Shown here: piece by piece, positions 15,824 through 25,861 of the stretch
Position numbering within the stretch: position 1 is the stretch's first letter
Layout: each line of letters opens with the position of its first letter
Source of the DNA: Deltaproteobacteria bacterium
GTDB lineage: Bacteria > Desulfobacterota > Syntrophia > Syntrophales > UBA5619
Direction of reading: 5' to 3'
Length of the DNA: 36,815 bases
Assembly: GCA_021817825.1 (NCBI GenBank)
Contig: JAKAFS010000035.1
Coordinates: forward strand, 1-36,815
The notes under the pieces: generated by a model
What the model was told of the DNA's origin: nothing
Database searches by the model: none
What the model saw: the letters and a program-made list of their open reading frames with translations, nothing else
Made by a program: the position numbers and the translations under genes

Positions 15824-17905
15824 TTACGCCTCTTCCTCCTTCTTGGATTCGGCGATGATCTTGTCGGCGATGAAGGAGGGAACCTCCTCGTAGTGGGAAT
15901 GCTCGTAGGTGAAGGTGCCGCGGCCGCTCGTCATGGAGCGCAGATCGGGGGCGTATTTGAGAATTTCCGCCAGGGGGACCTGCCCTTTGATGATCTGGTG
16001 GTGACCCTGGGAATCCATTCCCAGCACCTTGCCCCGGCGGCTGTTCAGATCGCCGATGACGTCGCCCATGTACTCGTCGGGGATTTCGATCATGATGTTG
16101 ACGATCGGCTCCAAGAGCGTCGGCTTGCACTCGAGGATGCCCTTCTTGAAACCCAGGGAGCCGGCGATCTTGAAGGCCATTTCCGACGAGTCCACCGTGT
16201 GGTAGGAGCCGTCGGTCAGGGAGACGCGCAGATCGACGACGGGATAACCGGCGACGACCCCTTCCGCCATCGCCTCGACGATGCCCTTTTCCACGGCCGG
16301 CCGGTACTGCCCGGGGATCACGCCGCCGACGATCTTGTCGACGAACTCGAAGCCTCCCCCCCGCGGGAGCGGTTCGATGTCGAGCCAGGTGTCGCCGAAC
16401 TGGCCGCGTCCGCCGGACTGTTTCTTGTACCGTCCCTGGACGGTCGTCTTTCCCTTGATCGTCTCCTTGTAGGGGACTTTGGGGGTCTTCAGAACGACTT
16501 CCAGACCGAACTTCCGCTTCATCTTTTCGACCGTCACTTCGATGTGGATCTGGCCCAAGCCCGAAAGGATCATCTCCTTGGTCTGGTCGTCGCGGTGAAA
16601 GGAGAGGGTGGGGTCTTCGTCCGTGAGGCGGTGGATGGAAGAAACCAGCTTGTCCTCGTCGCCCCGGGATTTGGCCTCTACCGCAAAGGAGATGATGGCG
16701 GGAGGCGGCTCGACGGGCTTGTAGACGATCGGAGACTTTTCGGCGCAGAGGGTGTCGCCCGTGGCGGTATCCTTCAACTTGGCCAGGGCGGCGATGTCGC
16801 CGGGAATCAACTCGTCGACGGGCTTCTGGGTCTTTCCTTCCAGGAAAAAGAGATTGCCGATCCGCTCGGTGCTCTTTCGGGAGGCGTTGTAGACCGTCGA
16901 ATCGGAACGCAGGGTCCCGGAATAGACGCGGAAAAGGGTGAGCCGGCCGGCGTAGGGGTCGGCGATGGTCTTGAAGACCAGGGCGGAGAAGGGCGCCTTC
17001 TCGTCGGGCAGCCGTGTTTCCTCTTCTTGGGACCCCGGTTTGGCGCCCACGGCGGCGCCGCGGTCCACCGGCGACGGGAAATACTGGACCACCGTGTCCA
17101 GGAGCGAAGAAATGCCCGTATGACTCAAGGCCGAACCGCAGATGACGGGAACGAGGCCGCCTTCCGCGACTCCCTTGCGGAGGCCGCCCTTGAGATCTTC
17201 CGGTGAAAGCTCGCTCCCTTCCAGATATTTGTTCATCAGTTCATCGTCGGTTTCGGCGATGTCCTCGATCAGGATATCCCGGTATTTTTTGACCTCCGCG
17301 GCCATGTCGGCGGGAATGTCGGCGGATTTGGTCGTCTTTTTATCGCCGTCGAAGATCAGGGCCTTCATTCCGATAAGGTCCACGACGCCCTTGAAAGCGG
17401 CTTCGGACCCAATGGGCAGCGTGAAGACTGTCACCTTTCCCCCCAGGCGGGAGCGGACGCTCTCCAATGCCTTGGTAAAGTCGGCCCGTTCCCTGTCCAT
17501 CCGGCTGATGAAGACGAGGCGGGGAAGCTTGAATTCATCGGCATATTCCCAGACCTTTTCGGTCTGGAACTCGACGCCGCCGACGGCGTCGACCATGACG
17601 ACCGCTTCGTCGACGACTCTCAGACAGCTTTTGGTGTCAAAGGCGAAATTGGAATCGCCCGGCGTGTCGATGAGATTGATCCGATGCTTATCCCAATCGA
17701 TGTTGTTCGTGGCGGCGCTGATCGATATATGGCGTTTCTGTTCTTCAGGCTCATAGTCCATGGAGGAGGTGCCTTCATCGACGCGGCCCGGCCGGTCCGT
17801 TTTTCCGGAAATGTAAAGAAATGATTCGCAAAGGGTGGTCTTGCCGGTTCCGCCGTGACCGATGACGGCAAGGTTTCTGATGGATTTGGATTCGTACTTT
17901 GACAT
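15824..17905 (-). CDS. Elongation factor G paralogue (EF-G2 type)
   Basis: 693 residues from the ATG at 17905 (MSKYESKSIRN) with an AAAGGAG site; an upstream start at 17950 has none. The chain shows all EF-G domains: GTPase domain with P-loop GHGGTGKT (16-23), domain II, III (LSFHRDDQTKEMILSGLGQ), IV (the GGRGQFGD stretch and VPYKETIKGK) and V. Two GTPase motifs differ from translocating EF-G. The catalytic His after DTPG is Asp (DTPGDSNF, D84), and the guanine-specificity motif NKxD reads SRMD (134-137). Switch I is also divergent (QKRHISISAA). Family knowledge places such paralogues outside normal elongation, with uncertain roles. It is followed by the mogA-like gene. Confidence 0.92.
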   Translation of the reverse strand: MSKYESKSIRNLAVIGHGGTGKTTLCESFLYISGKTDRPGRVDEGTSSMDYEPEEQKRHISISAATNNIDWDKHRINLIDTPGDSNFAFDTKSCLRVVDEAVVMVDAVGGVEFQTEKVWEYADEFKLPRLVFISRMDRERADFTKALESVRSRLGGKVTVFTLPIGSEAAFKGVVDLIGMKALIFDGDKKTTKSADIPADMAAEVKKYRDILIEDIAETDDELMNKYLEGSELSPEDLKGGLRKGVAEGGLVPVICGSALSHTGISSLLDTVVQYFPSPVDRGAAVGAKPGSQEEETRLPDEKAPFSALVFKTIADPYAGRLTLFRVYSGTLRSDSTVYNASRKSTERIGNLFFLEGKTQKPVDELIPGDIAALAKLKDTATGDTLCAEKSPIVYKPVEPPPAIISFAVEAKSRGDEDKLVSSIHRLTDEDPTLSFHRDDQTKEMILSGLGQIHIEVTVEKMKRKFGLEVVLKTPKVPYKETIKGKTTVQGRYKKQSGGRGQFGDTWLDIEPLPRGGGFEFVDKIVGGVIPGQYRPAVEKGIVEAMAEGVVAGYPVVDLRVSLTDGSYHTVDSSEMAFKIAGSLGFKKGILECKPTLLEPIVNIMIEIPDEYMGDVIGDLNSRRGKVLGMDSQGHHQIIKGQVPLAEILKYAPDLRSMTSGRGTFTYEHSHYEEVPSFIADKIIAESKKEEEA

Positions 17906-17954
17906 GGATGCTCCTTTCTGATGGACCAGAGTGAGAGTTTCTATGTGCATGAGG

Positions 17955-17984
17955 TCTTTAGCGTGACCGTTGCTGCAAAGTCAA
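17955..17984 (-). promoter_or_regulatory. Possible promoter of the EF-G2/mogA transcript
   Basis: On the minus strand TTGACT (17984-17979) and TAAAGA (17960-17955) are 18 bases apart. The -35 is good (five of six) and the -10 weak. It lies some 50 bases before the EF-G2 start and diverges from the M23 promoter. Confidence 0.4.
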
Positions 17985-18022
17985 GACAATTTTAGGTGAA
18001 ATTGGGGGTGAAAAATCGCTGC

Positions 18023-18050
18023 TTGACATTTGAGTCGATTGTGGTAGTTT
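18023..18050 (+). promoter_or_regulatory. Promoter of the M23 peptidase-secA transcript
   Basis: A perfect -35 box TTGACA (18023-18028) is followed after 16 bases by TAGTTT (18045-18050), a moderate -10 box. It lies 56 bases ahead of the M23 gene start. Confidence 0.55.
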
Positions 18051-18105
18051 CCAGCCTCAACCGTATTGACGCAGCCGAAGTCAAGGATATGAGAAAGGAG
18101 GCTCG

Positions 18106-19011
18106 ATGCCAAAGGATTTCTATACCCTCCTGATTTTACCCAAAAAAAGCAGTTCGGCGAAAAAGATATGTCTTTCCGGCGCGCTAATCAAAGGCGTGTC
18201 TATTTTCCTGACGGTCGTCCTGATCTCCCTGATGTACTTTTCCTACGATTATATCCATATCAGGAGGGAGCAGCGGCAGCTCGCCCAGCTGAAGCAGCAG
18301 ACCGTCGAGCAGAAAAAACAGATTGAAGGGCTGATGGGCCGGGTCAACCAGTTTGCGGCCAAGATGGAGGAACTGAAACAATTCGATAAAAAAATCCGGG
18401 TGATGGCGAATATGGACAAGAGCCGCGATAAAGAGCAATGGCTCGGAATCGGGGGGCCGGTCAGTGCGGAAAACCGCTTAAATGCGCAACTGGCCGCCGA
18501 TGACAAGGCCCTGATCGCCGGCGTCGGCAAGCAGGTGGATCGCCTCCTGGCCGAGGCCGATTCGCGGGAGCAGAGCTTTACGGACCTGCTGGTCTTTCTG
18601 AAGAAGAAACAGTCGATCATGGCGGTGACGCCTTCCGTATGGCCCGTGATGGGATGGGTCACTTCCGAATTCGGCTGGCGGTTGGACCCCTTCAGCAGTG
18701 AAAGGGAATTTCATAAGGGGCTGGATATTTCGACGAAGCTCGGGCGACCGATCGTGGCGCCTGCCGATGGGATCGTGGCGGAGGTGTCCTATCAGAGCGA
18801 CGTGGGGCAGATGATCCGGATCGACCATGGACGCGGCATTTCCACCCTCTATGCGCACCTTTCCAAGGCGACGGTCAAACCGGGGACGGCGCTCAAAAGA
18901 GGCGACCGGATCGGCAACGTCGGCAATACCGGCCGCAGCACGGGGGCTCACCTGCACTATGCCGTCATACTCAATGGCGTACTTGTCAATCCGCGGAAAT
19001 ACTTGAATTAA
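18106..19011 (+). CDS. M23-family (LytM-type) peptidase, membrane-anchored
   Basis: 301 residues with AAAGGAGG four bases before the ATG. One N-terminal membrane segment (VSIFLTVVLISLMYFSY, about 31-47) follows a basic cytoplasmic start, then a coiled coil (about 52-100, QLAQLKQQTVEQKKQIEGL). The C-terminal half is the M23 zinc peptidase: FGWRLDPFSSEREFHKGLD gives the HxxxD ligand pair, and STGAHLHYAV the HxH ligand and base. The enzyme probably cuts peptide bridges in peptidoglycan, or regulates an amidase, in the periplasm. It is the first gene of a transcript that continues into secA and argJ; this gene order also occurs in other deltaproteobacteria as I recall it. Confidence 0.92.
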   Translation: MPKDFYTLLILPKKSSSAKKICLSGALIKGVSIFLTVVLISLMYFSYDYIHIRREQRQLAQLKQQTVEQKKQIEGLMGRVNQFAAKMEELKQFDKKIRVMANMDKSRDKEQWLGIGGPVSAENRLNAQLAADDKALIAGVGKQVDRLLAEADSREQSFTDLLVFLKKKQSIMAVTPSVWPVMGWVTSEFGWRLDPFSSEREFHKGLDISTKLGRPIVAPADGIVAEVSYQSDVGQMIRIDHGRGISTLYAHLSKATVKPGTALKRGDRIGNVGNTGRSTGAHLHYAVILNGVLVNPRKYLN

Positions 19012-19051
19012 TCCTCGCCAGGGGAAGCAAGGACATTCGGCCACCTGAGCA

Positions 19052-19087
19052 ATGAATCCGCCGGTCATCGCACCGGCTTTTTTTTGA
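19052..19087 (+). CDS. Possible 11-codon leader peptide ahead of secA
   Basis: ATG 19052 reads MNPPVIAPAFF and stops at TGA 19085-19087, only 12 bases before the secA ATG. It spans the whole hairpin and U-tract 19060-19085. A clear ribosome site is missing, so translation is uncertain; its position relative to the hairpin is the reason to list it. Confidence 0.2.
   Translation: MNPPVIAPAFF
19060..19085 (+). terminator. Terminator-like hairpin directly upstream of secA
   Basis: GCCGGT (19060-19065), loop CATCGC, ACCGGC (19072-19077), then eight T. The shape is a rho-independent terminator, yet it ends 14 bases before the secA start and leaves no room for a promoter. It may attenuate read-through from the M23 gene into secA. 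Confidence 0.7.
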
Positions 19088-19099
19088 AGGAACCATCCT

Positions 19100-21619
19100 A
19101 TGATCAATGCCATTTTGAAAAAAGTGTTCGGAAGCAAGAATGACCGGGAATTGAAACGCCTCTCTGTGATCCTTTCGGAAATCAATGCCTTGGAGCCGGC
19201 CATGAAGGCGGCCAGCGATGAGGACCTGAAAGCGAAAACCCCTTATTTCCGGGAGAAGCTCCAGAGCGGATTGTCCATGGACGACATCCTGCCCGAGGCC
19301 TTTGCGGTCGCCCGGGAAACGGCCTGGCGGACGCTGCAGATGCGGCCCTTCGATGTGCAGATTCTCGGCGGACTGGTCCTCCACGAGGGGAAAATCGCCG
19401 AAATGAAGACCGGCGAAGGAAAAACCCTCGCCGCGACGATGCCGCTCTACCTGAACGCCCTGGCCGGGAAGGGCGCCCATCTGGTCACCGTCAACGACTA
19501 CCTTGCCAAACGCGACGCCACCTGGATGGCGCCGATCTATAATTTCCTCGGCATGAATGTGGGCGTCATCGTCCACGGCATGGAGGACAGCGAGCGACGG
19601 GAAGCCTATCACTGCGATATCACCTACGGAACGAACAACGAGTTCGGCTTCGACTATCTGCGCGACAACATGAAGTTCAGCCTCGACGATTACGTGCAGC
19701 GGGAGTTCTTCTACGCCATCGTGGACGAGGTGGACAGCATCCTGATCGACGAGGCGCGTACGCCGCTGATCATATCCGGCGCCTCGGATGAATCGACGGA
19801 CAAGTACGCCCGGGTGAATCAGGTCATTCCTCATTTGCACAAGGACAAGGATTACACGCTCGACGAGAAGAGCCGCACCTCCGTTTTGACTGAAGAGGGG
19901 GTGGCCCATGTGGAGGAACTGCTCAAGGTCTCCAACCTCTACGAGGCGCGCAACATGGACATGCTCCACCATGTCAATCAGGCCCTCCGCGCCCATACCC
20001 TTTTCAAGCGCGATGTGGATTATCTCGTCAAAGAAGGGAAGGTCATCATCGTCGATGAATTCACCGGACGGGTCATGCCGGGACGGCGTTACAGCGACGG
20101 GCTGCATCAGGCCCTGGAGGCCAAGGAGCACGTGAAGATCGAGCAGGAAAATCAGACCATGGCCTCGATCACCTTCCAGAACTACTTTAGGATGTATCAA
20201 AAGCTCGCGGGAATGACCGGTACGGCCGATACGGAAGCGGAAGAATTCGGCAAGATCTACAAGCTCGAGGTCCTGGTGATGCCGACCAATATGCCGATGG
20301 TCCGGAAGGACCATGCGGACGTGATCTACAAGACCGAAAAAGAAAAGGTCACGGCGGTCATCGAAGAGATCAAGGCGCTCCATGAGGCGAAACGGCCGGT
20401 GCTGGTAGGCACCATCTCGATCGAAAAATCCGAATTGTTGAGCAAGCATCTCACCCGGGCGGGGATCAAACACCACATCCTGAACGCGAAAAACCATGAA
20501 CGGGAGGCGGAGATCATCGCCCAGGCGGGCCAGGCCGGACAGGTGACCATTTCCACCAACATGGCGGGCCGCGGGACCGATATCAAACTGGGCGAAGGAG
20601 TGGCCGCCTTAGGAGGGCTCCATATCCTCGGAACCGAGCGGCATGAAAGCCGCCGGATCGACAATCAGCTCCGCGGCCGTTCGGGACGACAGGGGGACAT
20701 GGGGTCTTCGCGCTTCTTCCTTTCCCTGGAAGACGATCTGCTCCGGATCTTCGGCGCCGACCGGATCTCATCCATCATGGACCGGATCGGCATGGAGGAG
20801 GGCCAGCCCATCGAGCACGGCCTCATCTCCAAGGCCATCGAAAACGCCCAGAAGCGTGTCGAGGGACAGAATTTCGACATCCGCAAGCATCTGCTCGAAT
20901 ACGACGATGTCATGAACCGGCAGCGGCAGGTGATTTACGAGCAGCGCAAGAAGGTCCTCAAGGGAGAAGATCTCTGGAGCGACATCGAAGAGATGCTGGA
21001 GGAAATGGTCGAAGGGATCGTGCCGGAATATGTCGACGAAAAGCAGCGTCCCGAAGAGTGGGATCTCAAGGGGCTCGACGAGCGGGTCCAGCGCAGCTTC
21101 AGCGTGCGGCTGAACCTGGCCGGCCGGGGGGCGGAGATGGCGCCGGCGGACCTACAGGATGCGATCGTCGCGGAAGTCAAGAGGCATCTCAAAAGCAAAG
21201 AAACGGAGTACGGAACCCCCCTCATGGACTACCTCATGAAGGTGATCATGCTCCAGTCCATCGATTCGCACTGGAAGGATCATCTGCTCTCCATGGACCA
21301 CCTCAAAGAGGGGATCGGATTGCGGGGCTACGGCCAGAAGGACCCGGTCCGGGAGTACCAGAAGGAGGGTTACGACATGTTCATGGACATGATCGCCCGG
21401 GTCAAGGAAGATACGGTCGAAAAACTCTGCCTGGTTCAGATTCGCCGTGAAGAAGAAGTGGAAAAGATAGAAGAAAAACAGAAGCAGAACTACATCATGT
21501 CGCGGGGGGAGGACACCCCGGCGGCGGTGACGGTTAAAAGAGACGCGGCCAAGGTGGGGCGCAACGATGCCTGTCCCTGCGGCAGCGGAAAGAAATACAA
21601 GAAATGCTGCGGCCAATAG
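19100..21619 (+). CDS. secA: Preprotein translocase ATPase SecA
   Basis: 839 residues, full length, with GAAGGAA seven bases before the ATG. SecA drives preproteins through SecYEG using ATP. Visible motifs: Walker A MKTGEGKT near 102-109, Walker B-like [20 protein letters not shown] near 211, the preprotein cross-linking domain after it, helicase motif [13 protein letters not shown] near 490, and a C-terminal zinc-binding SEC-C tail [13 protein letters not shown] that docks SecB and phospholipid. It is the second gene after the M23 peptidase, beyond the leader hairpin, and is followed 32 bases later by argJ. No truncation or unusual residue was seen. Confidence 0.99.
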   Translation: MINAILKKVFGSKNDRELKRLSVILSEINALEPAMKAASDEDLKAKTPYFREKLQSGLSMDDILPEAFAVARETAWRTLQMRPFDVQILGGLVLHEGKIAEMKTGEGKTLAATMPLYLNALAGKGAHLVTVNDYLAKRDATWMAPIYNFLGMNVGVIVHGMEDSERREAYHCDITYGTNNEFGFDYLRDNMKFSLDDYVQREFFYAIVDEVDSILIDEARTPLIISGASDESTDKYARVNQVIPHLHKDKDYTLDEKSRTSVLTEEGVAHVEELLKVSNLYEARNMDMLHHVNQALRAHTLFKRDVDYLVKEGKVIIVDEFTGRVMPGRRYSDGLHQALEAKEHVKIEQENQTMASITFQNYFRMYQKLAGMTGTADTEAEEFGKIYKLEVLVMPTNMPMVRKDHADVIYKTEKEKVTAVIEEIKALHEAKRPVLVGTISIEKSELLSKHLTRAGIKHHILNAKNHEREAEIIAQAGQAGQVTISTNMAGRGTDIKLGEGVAALGGLHILGTERHESRRIDNQLRGRSGRQGDMGSSRFFLSLEDDLLRIFGADRISSIMDRIGMEEGQPIEHGLISKAIENAQKRVEGQNFDIRKHLLEYDDVMNRQRQVIYEQRKKVLKGEDLWSDIEEMLEEMVEGIVPEYVDEKQRPEEWDLKGLDERVQRSFSVRLNLAGRGAEMAPADLQDAIVAEVKRHLKSKETEYGTPLMDYLMKVIMLQSIDSHWKDHLLSMDHLKEGIGLRGYGQKDPVREYQKEGYDMFMDMIARVKEDTVEKLCLVQIRREEEVEKIEEKQKQNYIMSRGEDTPAAVTVKRDAAKVGRNDACPCGSGKKYKKCCGQ

Positions 21620-21651
21620 GCGCCCGGCGGTCGGGCTGAGGAAGGAGTCTT

Positions 21652-22848
21652 ATGAAATCGGAAGAGGCGTACCGGGTGCCCGGTTTTTCGGCCAACGGGA
21701 TCCATGCGGGCATCAAAGCGGATGGGCGGCCGGATCTGGCGCTGCTCTATTCGACCCGGCCGGCGAAGATTGCCGGGGTTTTTACGACCAACTGCTTCAA
21801 GGCGGCCCCGGTGCTGCTGGATCAGCAGCGGATCAAGAAAGGGCTCGCTCAGGCGGTCATCGTCAACAGCGGTTGCGCGAACGCGGCAACCGGCGAGGAA
21901 GGCTTTGCCGATGCCCTGGCCGTATCGAAGTCCGCATCGCAGGCACTCGGGATCGCTGATGATTTGGTGATGGTCGCCTCGACGGGCGTCATCGGCCACC
22001 GGTTTCCCCTCCCGAAGATCGAAAACAGCATGCCGCGGCTGGTGACCGGGCTTCGGGAAGAGGGGATAGCCGATGCCGAGGCCGGGATCATGACGACGGA
22101 CCGGTTTCCCAAGATCGCCCTTCGCAAAGGGCGCTTCGGAAACAGGGAGGTCACCCTCTGCGGGATCGCCAAAGGGGCGGGCATGATCGAACCGAATATG
22201 GCGACGATGCTGGCCTTTGTGATGACCGATGCGGATATCGAAGGGGAGGCCCTCGATGCGGTGTTTCGCCGGTCCGTCGCCAAGAGTTTCAACGCCATCA
22301 CCGTGGACGGCTGCATGAGCACGAACGACACGGCGCTCATCCTCGCCAACGGGGTCGCCGGCAATCCGCCGCTCAAGAAGGGGGGAAAGGGGCTGTCCCG
22401 TTTCGGGGATCTGCTCGGAGACCTGCTCGGCGAACTGGCCCGGGGAATGGTCCGGGACGGGGAAGGGGCGACCAAACTCATCGAAATTACGGTGGAAGAG
22501 GCAAGGACCCTTCAGGATGCCAAGCGGGTGGCCTATGCGATCGGCAACTCGAATCTGGTCAAGACCGCTTTTTATGGAGGGGACCCCAACTGGGGACGGA
22601 TCATCTCGGCGGCCGGTTCCCTCGGCATCGCTCTGCCGGTCGAGAAGGTGCGCCTTTTCTTTGACGGTGTTCCCCTCTTCGCGCAGGGGAAGGGGGTGCC
22701 GGGCAGGGAAAAGGAACTGGCCGCCATCATGCAGCAGCCGGAGATTCATCTGCGCATCGCTCTGGGGATGGGCAGCCGCTCCTGGACGATCTGCGCTTCC
22801 GATCTGACCTTCGATTATGTCAAGATCAATGCCCATTACCATACCTGA
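21652..22848 (+). CDS. argJ: Bifunctional ornithine acetyltransferase/N-acetylglutamate synthase
   Basis: 398 residues beginning MKSEEAYRVPGFSANGIHAG, with AAGGAG before the ATG. ArgJ moves the acetyl group from N-acetylornithine to glutamate in the cyclic arginine pathway; bifunctional forms also use acetyl-CoA. The self-cleavage site is present: IAKGAGMIEPNMATMLAF with nucleophile T185, giving alpha and beta chains. Other family blocks are VNSGCANAATGEEG (near 71), STGVIGHRFP (near 110) and NWGRIISAAG (near 310). Whether it is mono- or bifunctional cannot be told from the sequence alone. It lies on the plus strand between secA and the rpsB promoter. Confidence 0.97.
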   Translation: MKSEEAYRVPGFSANGIHAGIKADGRPDLALLYSTRPAKIAGVFTTNCFKAAPVLLDQQRIKKGLAQAVIVNSGCANAATGEEGFADALAVSKSASQALGIADDLVMVASTGVIGHRFPLPKIENSMPRLVTGLREEGIADAEAGIMTTDRFPKIALRKGRFGNREVTLCGIAKGAGMIEPNMATMLAFVMTDADIEGEALDAVFRRSVAKSFNAITVDGCMSTNDTALILANGVAGNPPLKKGGKGLSRFGDLLGDLLGELARGMVRDGEGATKLIEITVEEARTLQDAKRVAYAIGNSNLVKTAFYGGDPNWGRIISAAGSLGIALPVEKVRLFFDGVPLFAQGKGVPGREKELAAIMQQPEIHLRIALGMGSRSWTICASDLTFDYVKINAHYHT

Positions 22849-22869
22849 AAAAGCAGGGCCGGGGCGATT

Positions 22870-22898
22870 TTGACTTGATTAATTAAGATCTTTATGTT
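22870..22898 (+). promoter_or_regulatory. Promoter of the rpsB-tsf-pyrH-frr operon
   Basis: TTGACT (22870-22875) and TATGTT (22893-22898) are 17 bases apart in an AT-rich stretch that stands out against the GC-rich surroundings. Transcription would start near 22905, leaving a leader of about 100 bases before rpsB. Confidence 0.75.
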
Positions 22899-22928
22899 AT
22901 CAGCCAGCACAATTCACACACCTCCGGA

Positions 22929-22969
22929 TTGCCGGGCGTTGCTTTTCCGTCGGAAAGGTTCCCGGGCAA
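22929..22969 (+). promoter_or_regulatory. Structured leader of rpsB
   Basis: TTGCCGGG (22929-22936) can pair with CCCGGGCAA (22961-22969, one bulge), and inside it TTTCC/GGAAA form a second stem around GTC. The fold sits in the 5' leader, about 40 bases before the ribosome site. Ribosomal protein S2 is known to control its own mRNA in other bacteria, so this is a plausible S2 binding site, though it was not matched to a known motif. Confidence 0.45.
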
Positions 22970-23008
22970 GATGAAGGGGGTGGCGGAAAAAACAAGGAGG
23001 CGTTAAGT

Positions 23009-23854
23009 ATGGCAAGTATTTCGATGAAGGCGTTGCTTGAGGCGGGCGTTCACTTCGGTCATCAGACCAACAAGTGGAACCCGAAAATGAAGCCCTATAT
23101 CTTCGGGGCGAGAAACGGGATCTATATCATCGATCTCCAGCAGACCGTCGGACTTTTTCAGACGGCCTATCAGTTCATCGTGGACACCGTCGCCCAGAAC
23201 GGGGAAATCCTCTTCGTGGGCACCAAGAAGCAGTCCCAGGAATCGATCCGGGAAGAGGCGGAACGCTGCGGCATGCCCTATGTAAACCAGCGCTGGTTGG
23301 GAGGGATGCTGACCAATTTCACCACCATCAAAAAGAGCATCGATCGACTCAACAGCCTCGACCGGATGTTTGCCGACGACAGCATCAAGGCCTTTCCCAA
23401 GAAGGAAATCATGGGGATGCAGAAGGATAGGGACAAGCTGCTCAAGGTCCTGGGCGGAATCCGCAGCATCAAGGGCGTTCCCAAGGGGATCTTTGTCGTC
23501 GATCCGAAACGGGAACAGATTGCGGTGACCGAAGCCCGGCGCCTCAAGATTCCCATTGTGGCCATGGTGGATACGAACTGCGATCCGGACCTGATCGATT
23601 ACATCATTCCGGGAAACGACGATGCCATCCGGGCCATCAAGCTTTTTTCGAGCAAGATGTCCGATGCCGTTCTGGAGGGTAAACGGCGCTTCGAGGAGCG
23701 CATTCAGGCGGAAAGCGATAAGGTCAGCGGGGATGCCGCGCCGGTAAATCCGGACAACGGAGAAGCGGACGTGCCGGAAAGCGTCGAGATGAAAGACGCC
23801 GCTGCCGGAGTGAATGCATCTGCCGGCCAGGAACATGCAGAGGAGGGACGGTAA
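23009..23854 (+). CDS. rpsB: 30S ribosomal protein S2
   Basis: 281 residues with AAGGAGG before the ATG. S2 is a surface protein of the small ribosomal subunit needed for S1 binding. The family core is unmistakable: [45 protein letters not shown] and [20 protein letters not shown]. The tail beyond about residue 235 is a low-complexity acidic/alanine extension ([18 protein letters not shown]), making it longer than the 230-250 residues usual for S2. It is followed two bases later by tsf, the normal partner. Confidence 0.99.
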   Translation: MASISMKALLEAGVHFGHQTNKWNPKMKPYIFGARNGIYIIDLQQTVGLFQTAYQFIVDTVAQNGEILFVGTKKQSQESIREEAERCGMPYVNQRWLGGMLTNFTTIKKSIDRLNSLDRMFADDSIKAFPKKEIMGMQKDRDKLLKVLGGIRSIKGVPKGIFVVDPKREQIAVTEARRLKIPIVAMVDTNCDPDLIDYIIPGNDDAIRAIKLFSSKMSDAVLEGKRRFEERIQAESDKVSGDAAPVNPDNGEADVPESVEMKDAAAGVNASAGQEHAEEGR

Positions 23855-23855
23855 A

Positions 23856-24458
23856 TTGGAAATTACATCCGTAATGGTGAAGGAGTTAAGGGTCAAGACG
23901 GGCGCCGGGATGATGGACTGCAAGGAGGCCCTCTCCTGTTCGGAAGGCGATTTTGAAAAGGCGATCGACTATCTCCGGAAAAAGGGGATGTCGGCGGCCA
24001 CGAAGCGCTCCTCCAAGGCGGCCAAAGACGGCACGGTCGGCTCTTACATCCATATGGGCGGGAAGATCGGCGTCCTGGTGGAATTGAACTGCGAGACCGA
24101 TTTCGTGGCCAAAACCGAGGATTTTCAGAACATGGCCAAGGATCTGGCGATGCATGTGGCGGCCTCCAATCCGCTCTACGTGAAATCGGACGAGATTCCC
24201 GCCGACGCCCTGGAAAGGGAAAAGGAGATCTACCGGAGCCAGCTCGCCGAAGAGAAGAAGCCGGAAAAGATCTGGGACAAGATTCTGGAAGGCAAACTGA
24301 AAAAGTATTACGAGGAAGTCTGCCTGATGGATCAGAAGTTCATCAAGGACACGGACATCACCGTCAGCACGCTCATCAGCAATATGATCGCCAAGACCGG
24401 GGAGAACATCGTCATCCGGAGATTCGTCCGCTACCAGCTGGGCGAGGAGCAGAAGTAG
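23856..24458 (+). CDS. tsf: Elongation factor Ts
   Basis: EF-Ts exchanges GDP for GTP on EF-Tu. The best start is the TTG at 23856, just after the rpsB stop, with GAGGAGG upstream; it gives 200 residues beginning (M)EITSVMVKELRVKTGAGMM, which matches where EF-Ts proteins begin. The frame is open further upstream to 23814, but that part lies in rpsB, and an ATG at 23874 would cut the conserved start. Signature blocks are VKELRVKTGAGMMDCKEAL and ELNCETDFVAKTEDF, the latter contacting EF-Tu. Length fits the short bacterial form, lacking the long second subdomain of the E. coli protein. Confidence 0.98.
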   Translation: MEITSVMVKELRVKTGAGMMDCKEALSCSEGDFEKAIDYLRKKGMSAATKRSSKAAKDGTVGSYIHMGGKIGVLVELNCETDFVAKTEDFQNMAKDLAMHVAASNPLYVKSDEIPADALEREKEIYRSQLAEEKKPEKIWDKILEGKLKKYYEEVCLMDQKFIKDTDITVSTLISNMIAKTGENIVIRRFVRYQLGEEQK

Positions 24459-25181
<723 letters not shown>

Positions 25182-25184
25182 GTC

Positions 25185-25742
25185 ATGAAAGAATTGATTT
25201 TTGACGAACTGAACGAAAGCATGGACAAGGCCATTGCCGGTCTGGAAAAATCTTTCAACAAGGTTCGCACCGGGAGGGCATCGCTTTCCCTCCTGGAGGG
25301 GATCAAGGTCGAGTACTACGGGACCGTAACGCCCTTGAACCAGGTGGCGTCGCTGTCGGTTCCCGAGAGCCGGCTGATCGTGATCGCCCCCTGGGACACT
25401 TCGGTTCTGGGGACCATCGAAAAGGCGATCCAGAAATCCGACCTGGGATTGATGCCCAGCAACGACGGGAAGCTGATCCGGCTGGCCATCCCTCCGCTTA
25501 CGGAAGAAAGGCGGAAGGAACTGGTCAAGGTGGTCCGGAAGATGGCGGAGGAGTGCAAAGTCAAGCAGCGCAACAGCCGCAGGGACGCCAACGAGCAGCT
25601 CAAGGTTCTCAAGAAGGACAACGAGATCTCCGAAGACGAACTTTACAATTTCCAGGAAGAAGTCCAGAAAATCACCGATCGCTACATCCAAAAGGCCGAC
25701 GAAGTGCTGGCGGCCAAGGAAAAGGAGATCATGGAAATCTGA
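25185..25742 (+). CDS. frr: Ribosome recycling factor
   Basis: 185 residues, the usual length. RRF splits the post-termination ribosome together with EF-G. Recognised by the N-terminal helix [20 protein letters not shown], the domain II strand [36 protein letters not shown], and the C-terminal triple-helix stretch [20 protein letters not shown]. The gene starts three bases after pyrH and ends the rpsB operon; a strong terminator follows within 25 bases. Confidence 0.99.
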   Translation: MKELIFDELNESMDKAIAGLEKSFNKVRTGRASLSLLEGIKVEYYGTVTPLNQVASLSVPESRLIVIAPWDTSVLGTIEKAIQKSDLGLMPSNDGKLIRLAIPPLTEERRKELVKVVRKMAEECKVKQRNSRRDANEQLKVLKKDNEISEDELYNFQEEVQKITDRYIQKADEVLAAKEKEIMEI

Positions 25743-25765
25743 GCATCGCCGAAAGGTGCGGATTG

Positions 25766-25800
25766 AAAGCGGGGGGCCCGGAGTGGCTCCCCGCTTTTTT
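25766..25800 (+). terminator. Strong rho-independent terminator after frr
   Basis: AAAGCGGGGGGCC (25766-25778) pairs with GGCTCCCCGCTTT (25785-25797) through 13 base pairs with one G-U, loop CGGAGT, then six T in a row. It separates the rpsB operon from uppS. The uppS side has only a weak promoter candidate (TTGAAA at 25810-25815). Confidence 0.9.
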
Positions 25801-25861
25801 CGATCTGCATTGAAAAAAAGCCGGCAATGTGGTAGGCGAAGTCTGGACAGGAAAATCAAAA

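Noticed and set aside
15734-17206. 490-codon plus-strand open frame opposite EF-G2
   Set aside because: It is the antisense shadow of a conserved EF-G gene; its sequence is low in recognisable domains and has no ribosome site.
18986-20497. 503-codon minus-strand open frame opposite secA
   Set aside because: Antisense shadow of secA, with composition (many H, D, R) typical of reverse-frame translation in GC-rich DNA.
22971-23006. An 11-codon ORF ([11 protein letters not shown]) whose AGG AGG codons form the rpsB ribosome site
   Set aside because: It has no ribosome site of its own, and the AGGAGG is fully explained as the Shine-Dalgarno sequence of rpsB. It is probably chance.
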